DNA of 64,000 nucleotides. It comes from Pseudorhodoferax sp032153935. GTDB taxonomy: Bacteria; Pseudomonadota; Gammaproteobacteria; Burkholderiales; Burkholderiaceae_C. Location: positions 682,001 to 746,000 of the forward strand of contig NZ_CAXUQL020000001.1 of the NCBI RefSeq assembly GCF_964253035.1, in the 5' to 3' direction. Positions within the stretch are counted from its first letter, which is position 1; each line of letters opens with the position of its first letter. Below the pieces are notes generated by a model that saw only the letters and a program-made list of their open reading frames with translations, was not told the DNA's origin and did not search any database. The position numbers and the translations under genes were made by a program. Positions 59,350 to 64,000 of the stretch are shown piece by piece.

Positions 59350-61497
59350 TTACTTGGACAGAACCTTGCGCACGGTCGCCACGACGTTCTCGGGCGTGAA
59401 ACCGAAGTGCTTGAACAGCACGGGCGCGGGGGCGGACTCGCCGTAGGTGTCGATGCCGACCACGGCCGCGCAGCCGTACTTCCACCAGCCGTCGGTCACG
59501 CCCATCTCCACCGCGATGCGCGGCAGGTTGGCGGGCAGAACGGCCTTCTTGTAGGCCAGGCTCTGGCGGTCGAAGGTGGTGGTGCTGGGCATGGAGACCA
59601 CGCGCACGGCGATCTTGGCCGCGGCCAGCTGCTTCTGCGCGGCCAGCGCCAGCTGCACTTCGGAGCCGGTGGCGATGATCACGGCACGGGCCTTCTGCTT
59701 GAGGCCCACGTCCGCGGGTTCGCTGAGCACGTAGGCGCCGTTCGCGATGTGGTCCAGCGCGTCTTCGCTCTTGGGCGCGTAGGGCAGGTTCTGGCGCGAC
59801 AGCAGCAGCGCGGTCGGCCGGTTCTTCTGGGCCAGGGCCACAGCCCAGGCGATGGCCGTCTCGGCCGTGTCGGCCGGGCGCCAGACGTCCAGGCCCGGGA
59901 TCAGGCGCAGGCTGGCCGCATGCTCGATCGACTGGTGCGTGGGGCCGTCTTCGCCCAGGCCAATGGAGTCGTGCGTGAACACGTGCACGATGCGCTGCTT
60001 CATCAGCGCGGCCATGCGGATGGCGTTGCGGCTGTAGTCGCTGAAGGTCAGGAAGGTGCCGCCGTAGGGGATGTAGCCGCCGTGCAGCGCGATGCCGTTC
60101 ATGATGGCGGCCATGCCGAACTCGCGCACACCGTAGTTGATGTGGCGGCCGATCACGCCGTGCGGCGGTTCTTCCACCGGGGCGGCCTTCTCGTCCTCGG
60201 CACCGGCCTTGCGGTCGGGCGCGGCGCCCAGCACCACGGCGCCGGTCTCGGCGTCGAAGCGCAGCGCCGACGTGTGGCTGGTGTTGGTCAGGTTGGAGCC
60301 GGTCAGGTCGGCCGAGCCGCCCAGCAGTTCGGGCAGGGCCGCCGTGAAGCCTTCCAGCGCCAGCTGGCTGGCCTTGCGGCTGGCCACGGTGGCCGCCTGG
60401 TCGTGCGCTTCGGACGCGATGCGCGCGGCGGTCTCGGCGAAGCTGGCAGGCAGCTCGCTCTGCATGCGGCGCGTCAGTTCGGCAGCCAGAGCGGGGTGGG
60501 CGGCCTTGTAGCCGGCGAACAGCACGTCCCAGTCGGCCTCGGCGGCCAGGCCCTTGGCCTTGGCATCCCAGGCGGCGTACACGTCTTCGGGGATCTCGAA
60601 CGGCGCCGCATCCCAGCCCAGCGCTTCGCGCGTCAGCTTGATTTCCTCGGCGCCCAGCGGCTCGCCGTGGGCCTTGGCCGTGCCGGCGCGGTTGGGCGAG
60701 CCCTGGCCGATGGCGGTCTTGCAGATGATCAGCGTGGGCTTGCCCTGCGAGGCCTTGGCCTCCTCGATGGCCTTGGACACGGCTTCGGCATCCTGGCCGT
60801 CGACCGGGCCCAGCACCTGCCAGCCGCTGGCGACGAAGCGCAGGGCCGTGTTGTCGATGAACCAGGGCGCGACCTTGCCGTCGATGGAGATGCCGTTGTC
60901 GTCGTACAGCGCGATCAGCTTGTCCAGCTTCCAGGCGCCGGCCAGGGCCACGGCCTCGTGGCTGATGCCTTCCATGAGGCAGCCGTCGCCCAGGAACACG
61001 TAGGTGCGGTGGTCGACGACGGGGAAGTTCGGGCGGTTGAACTCGGCCGCCAGCAGCTTCTCGGCCAGCGCCATGCCCACCGCGTTGGTGACGCCCTGGC
61101 CCAGCGGGCCGGTGGTGGTTTCCACACCGGGCGTGATGCCGTGCTCGGGGTGGCCGGCCGTCTTGCTGTGCAGCTGGCGGAAGTTCTTGAGCTCGCCGAT
61201 GGGCAGGTCGTAGCCCGTCAGGTGCAGCAGCGCGTACAGCAGCATGGAGCCGTGGCCATTGGACAGCACGAAGCGGTCGCGGTCGAACCAGCCGGGGTTG
61301 CGCGGGTTGTGCTTCAAGTGGCGGCCCCACAGTGCGACGGCCATGTCGGCCATGCCCATGGGGGCACCAGGGTGGCCGGAGTTGGCCTGCTGCACGGCGT
61401 CCATGGCCAGCGCGCGGATGGCGTTGGCCAGGCGGCTGGCGGGCGCGGCGGCCTCTGCGACGGGGGTGGAAGAGGCCAGCGTGTCAGTGTTCGCCAT
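59350..61497 (-). CDS. tkt: Transketolase
   Basis: A 715-residue transketolase, slightly longer than E. coli TktA through a Thr/Ala-rich N-terminus and an inserted loop with RKAGAEDEKAAPVEEPPHG near 430. ThDP-binding motif GDGCLMEGISHEA and metal-site sequences are present, as are the NSGHPGAPMGMA start and HDSIGLGEDGPTHQSIEH in the C-half. It moves two-carbon units in the pentose phosphate pathway. The ATG at 61497 is chosen; the open frame runs upstream as antisense-like sequence. Confidence 0.97.
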   Translation of the reverse strand: MANTDTLASSTPVAEAAAPASRLANAIRALAMDAVQQANSGHPGAPMGMADMAVALWGRHLKHNPRNPGWFDRDRFVLSNGHGSMLLYALLHLTGYDLPIGELKNFRQLHSKTAGHPEHGITPGVETTTGPLGQGVTNAVGMALAEKLLAAEFNRPNFPVVDHRTYVFLGDGCLMEGISHEAVALAGAWKLDKLIALYDDNGISIDGKVAPWFIDNTALRFVASGWQVLGPVDGQDAEAVSKAIEEAKASQGKPTLIICKTAIGQGSPNRAGTAKAHGEPLGAEEIKLTREALGWDAAPFEIPEDVYAAWDAKAKGLAAEADWDVLFAGYKAAHPALAAELTRRMQSELPASFAETAARIASEAHDQAATVASRKASQLALEGFTAALPELLGGSADLTGSNLTNTSHTSALRFDAETGAVVLGAAPDRKAGAEDEKAAPVEEPPHGVIGRHINYGVREFGMAAIMNGIALHGGYIPYGGTFLTFSDYSRNAIRMAALMKQRIVHVFTHDSIGLGEDGPTHQSIEHAASLRLIPGLDVWRPADTAETAIAWAVALAQKNRPTALLLSRQNLPYAPKSEDALDHIANGAYVLSEPADVGLKQKARAVIIATGSEVQLALAAQKQLAAAKIAVRVVSMPSTTTFDRQSLAYKKAVLPANLPRIAVEMGVTDGWWKYGCAAVVGIDTYGESAPAPVLFKHFGFTPENVVATVRKVLSK

Positions 61498-61587
61498 GGG
61501 TGGGCAGCTCCGGTCGAAATCGGGGGAAACCCGGGATTTTAGCGAGGCGGGCCGCAAGCCTCCTTGGTCTACAGTCGCCGGCAGCAC

Positions 61588-62520
61588 ATGGCCGCCATCC
61601 AACTCCCCTCCGGCGCCGCGCTGTTCGAGCGCGGCTGGCTCTCGTCCAACAACCTGCTGCTGCGCGATCCGCGGGGCATCGGGCCCACCGCGCTGGTCGA
61701 CTCGGGCTACTGCACGCACGCCGAGCAGACGCTGGCGCTCGTCAGCCAGGCCCTGGGCAACGTGCCGCTGGACCGGCTGCTCAACACCCACCTGCACAGC
61801 GACCACTGCGGCGGCAATGCGGCCTTGCAACAGCGCTATCCGCAGCTGCACACGGCCATTCCGCCCGGCCAGGTGCAGGCCGTGCGCGACTGGGACGCCG
61901 ACGCGCTGAGCTACGCGCCCACGGGCCAGCTGTGCCCGCGTTTCGGCATCGACGGCCTGCTGCAGCCGGGGCAGGAGGTCGTGCTGGGCGCCGGCCGCTG
62001 GCAGGTGCATGCGGCGCCCGGCCACGACCCGCATGCCGTGCTGCTGTTCGAGCCGGCCTGGGGCCTGCTCGTGGCCGGCGACGCGCTCTGGCAGAACGGT
62101 TTCGGCGTGGTGTTTCCCGAGCTCGAGGGCGAGTCGGCCTTCGCCGAGGTCGGCGCCTCGCTGGACCTCATCGAACGGCTGGCGCCGCGCCTGGTCGTGC
62201 CGGGCCATGGCAGTGTGTTCGACGACGTGGGCCCGGCGCTCGAGCGCGCGCGCCGCCGGCTGGAGGGCTTCGTCGCCGCGCCACGCAAGCACGCCCTGTA
62301 CGCGGCCAAGGTGCTGCTCAAGTTCAAACTGCTGGAATTGCAGTCCATCGCCGAGGCCGAACTGCTGGCCTGGGCCCGGCGCACGCCCTACTTCCAGACC
62401 CTGCACGCCCGGCACTTCGCCGACGCCGGCCCCATCGACATCTGGGGCCAGACATTGGTCGAAGACCTGCTGCGCTCGGGCGCGGCGGCGCGCGAAGGGC
62501 CAATGCTGGTCAACCAGTAG
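61588..62520 (+). CDS. MBL-fold metallo-hydrolase
   Basis: A 310-residue metallo-beta-lactamase-fold protein with the metal motif HLHSDH (THLHSDHCGGN), His in HAAPGHDPH, and Asp in LVAGDALW. These bind two zinc or iron ions and hydrolyse thioesters, lactones or glyoxalase-type esters. The later half contains an extra helical segment of about 60 residues. It is divergent from tkt (90 bp). The start at 61588 (MAAIQL) is preferred over an upstream TTG. Substrate not predictable. Confidence 0.88.
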   Translation: MAAIQLPSGAALFERGWLSSNNLLLRDPRGIGPTALVDSGYCTHAEQTLALVSQALGNVPLDRLLNTHLHSDHCGGNAALQQRYPQLHTAIPPGQVQAVRDWDADALSYAPTGQLCPRFGIDGLLQPGQEVVLGAGRWQVHAAPGHDPHAVLLFEPAWGLLVAGDALWQNGFGVVFPELEGESAFAEVGASLDLIERLAPRLVVPGHGSVFDDVGPALERARRRLEGFVAAPRKHALYAAKVLLKFKLLELQSIAEAELLAWARRTPYFQTLHARHFADAGPIDIWGQTLVEDLLRSGAAAREGPMLVNQ

Positions 62521-62587
62521 CGTTCACGCAGCCGTCACGCGGCGCGGGCAGGCTCGCGGGCTTGTCTTTTCACCGAGCCGACAACGC

Positions 62588-63937
62588 ATGTTCCGCCTGA
62601 CCCTCGCCGCGCTCGCCTGCGCCGCCGCCCTGTTCCCCGCTGCATATGCCCAGCAGGCCTACCCTGCCACCCTGGCCGGCCACGCCGTGCTGCCCGCCCT
62701 CACGCTGATCGCACCGCCTGCCGATGCACCAGCCGACCTGCGCATGGCCGGCAAGTTCACGACGGCCCAGCGCACGGACAAGGCCGGCGCCGTGATGGGC
62801 CTGTCCGGCGGCCGGCCCACGGGCATAGCCCTGCCGTTCGAAGGCCAGCCTGCGCAAGGCCATTCGGGCATCAAGCGCATGGCCGACGGCAGCTTCTGGG
62901 TCCTCACGGACAACGGCGCCGGCAGCAAGGCCAACTCGCCGGACTTCATGCTCTACCTGAACCACTACGCGGTGGACTTCCAGAGCGGCCGCTTCGAGCG
63001 CAGGAAGACCGTGTTCCTGCACGACCCGGACCGCAAGCTGCCCTTCCGCATCGTCCAGGAAGGCACGGAGAAGCGCTACCTGACCGGCGCGGACTTCGAC
63101 CCCGAGAGCTTCCAGTTCGCTGGCGGCGCGCTGTGGATCGGCGACGAGTTCGGCCCCTGGCTGATCCAGGCCGACCTGGACGGCAAGGTGCTGGCCGTGT
63201 TCGAGACCCAGGCGGACGGCAAGACCGTGCGCTCGCCCGACCATCCCGCCATCGCCATGCCCGGCGCGCCCGACGCCGCGCTGCCGGCCTTCGAGGTGCG
63301 CCGCTCCAAGGGCTTCGAGGGCATGGCGGCCTCGCCCGACGGCAGCAAGCTCTACGCGCTGCTGGAAGGTCCGCTGTGGAACGCCGCGGCCAAGGCCAAC
63401 GAGCAGGTGGACGGCAAGACCGCGCTGCGCGTGCTCGAGTTCGACGTGCAGAAGAAGGCCTGGACCGGCCGCCACTGGAAGTACCCGCTGGAAGCCGGCC
63501 ACCACGCCATCGGCGACTTCAACATGGTGGACGCCACCACCGGCCTCGTCATCGAGCGCGACAACGGCGAGGGCACGGCGGACAAGGCCTGCCCGGCGGG
63601 CGAGAAGCGCAACGACTGCTTCCACGACCTGGCCAGGTTCAAGCGCGTCTACAAGATCGAGATGGGCGAGGCCAACGTGGGCCAGGCCGTGCGCAAGGTC
63701 GGTTACATCGACCTCATGGCCATCCAGGATCCGAACAAGCTGTCGAAGAAGCCGTTGACGAACGGCGTGCTGGCCTTCCCGTTCTTCACCATCGAGAACG
63801 TGGACATCGTGGACGCCACGCACATCGTGGTCGGCAACGACAACAACCTGCCGTTCAGCAGCAGCCGCGCGCCCGACCAGGCGGACGACAACGAACTCGT
63901 GCTGCTGGAGGTGGGCGAGTTCCTGCGGGCGAAGTAG
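62588..63937 (+). CDS. Esterase-like activity of phytase family protein
   Basis: A 449-residue secreted protein with signal peptide MFRLTLAALACAAALFPAAYA and cleavage before QQAY. It matches the phytase-like beta-propeller domain family: SGIKRMADGSFWVLTDNG, LTGADFDPESF, WIGDEFGPWLI, GFEGMAASPDGSKLYALLEG. Members are proposed periplasmic phosphoesterases/esterases; the activity is not established for most. Several Asp/Glu in DNG and DEFG loops could bind calcium. It lies 67 bp after the MBL gene. Confidence 0.88.
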   Translation: MFRLTLAALACAAALFPAAYAQQAYPATLAGHAVLPALTLIAPPADAPADLRMAGKFTTAQRTDKAGAVMGLSGGRPTGIALPFEGQPAQGHSGIKRMADGSFWVLTDNGAGSKANSPDFMLYLNHYAVDFQSGRFERRKTVFLHDPDRKLPFRIVQEGTEKRYLTGADFDPESFQFAGGALWIGDEFGPWLIQADLDGKVLAVFETQADGKTVRSPDHPAIAMPGAPDAALPAFEVRRSKGFEGMAASPDGSKLYALLEGPLWNAAAKANEQVDGKTALRVLEFDVQKKAWTGRHWKYPLEAGHHAIGDFNMVDATTGLVIERDNGEGTADKACPAGEKRNDCFHDLARFKRVYKIEMGEANVGQAVRKVGYIDLMAIQDPNKLSKKPLTNGVLAFPFFTIENVDIVDATHIVVGNDNNLPFSSSRAPDQADDNELVLLEVGEFLRAK

Positions 63938-63944
63938 CCGCGTC

Positions 63945-63963
63945 CATTCAAAAGGGTTGAATG
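63945..63963 (+). terminator. Small hairpin after the phytase-like gene
   Basis: CATTCAA and TTGAATG flank AAGGG, eight bases after the stop. The stem is AT-rich and no T-run follows, so a terminator role is tentative. Confidence 0.3.
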
Positions 63964-64000
63964 CTGCCTTCACCTTCGGGCGATGTGCAGCCGGGGCGGC

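Noticed and set aside
59407..61542. Plus-strand open frame of 711 codons
   Set aside because: Antisense to transketolase; composition is typical of a shadow frame.

Overview
The window is about 64 kb of dense, GC-rich chromosome with short spacers and no rRNA, tRNA, CRISPR array or insertion sequence that I could find. The gene content suggests a Burkholderiales member, most likely Comamonadaceae: a Bug/TctC-type periplasmic receptor, a DUF3138 protein, a gapA-tkt pair, a class V Tat lipoprotein and many catabolic modules. This is inferred from gene families; no marker RNA is present to confirm it.

Region 1 (1-11006) is a polyamine module on the minus strand: a DUF3138 outer-membrane-type protein cut by the window edge, a PotFGHI-type ABC importer, a SpuC-type aminotransferase, and PuuA-, PuuD- and PuuB-like enzymes of the gamma-glutamylated putrescine route. 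A divergent Lrp/AsnC regulator sits beside a perfect 9+9 bp inverted repeat. Region 2 (11012-19555) is mixed housekeeping: class II amidotransferase, MFS pump, tautomerase, small Cys-rich protein, DUF1304, AI-2E-family permease, malate synthase G with a clear terminator, a serine hydrolase and a DUF3016 lipoprotein.

Region 3 (19654-34458) is the most unusual part. An FCD-type GntR regulator lies beside an ornithine-cyclodeaminase-family protein, a TauE/SafE permease and two [2Fe-2S] ferredoxins. Facing these are a heme-oxygenase-like diiron oxidase (HDO) whose metal-ligand pattern is complete, an aldehyde dehydrogenase, a GlcG/HbpS protein, a ferredoxin-fused reductase, an atypical SDR and a gamma-glutamyltransferase homologue. 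A cysteine hydrolase, an SsuABC/TauABC-type importer and a GntP/CitMHS-like permease follow. Copies of an ATAC-n-GTAT palindrome lie in both divergent promoter regions, so the block looks like one regulon for import and oxidative breakdown of an unknown small molecule.

Region 4 (34487-42660) is an acyl-CoA module (CaiB-type CoA transferase, thiolase, enoyl-CoA hydratase, SDR, NDP-forming acyl-CoA synthetase) with a Bug receptor and a divergent LysR regulator. Region 5 (42668-52564) holds a chemoreceptor, a mesaconyl-CoA-hydratase-like protein, a second PuuD-like hydrolase, a subtilase with a GlyGly-CTERM-like tail, a SlyD-like isomerase, a PAP2 phosphatase, a TetR regulator with twin operators, VOC and DUF1579 proteins and an MFS transporter. 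Region 6 (52568-64000) has a Cache-type histidine kinase with NarL-type regulator, an exported RidA paired with a Tat-lipoprotein PLP enzyme, a DUF3883-like protein, gapA, tkt, a metallo-beta-lactamase-fold hydrolase and an esterase-like phytase-family protein.
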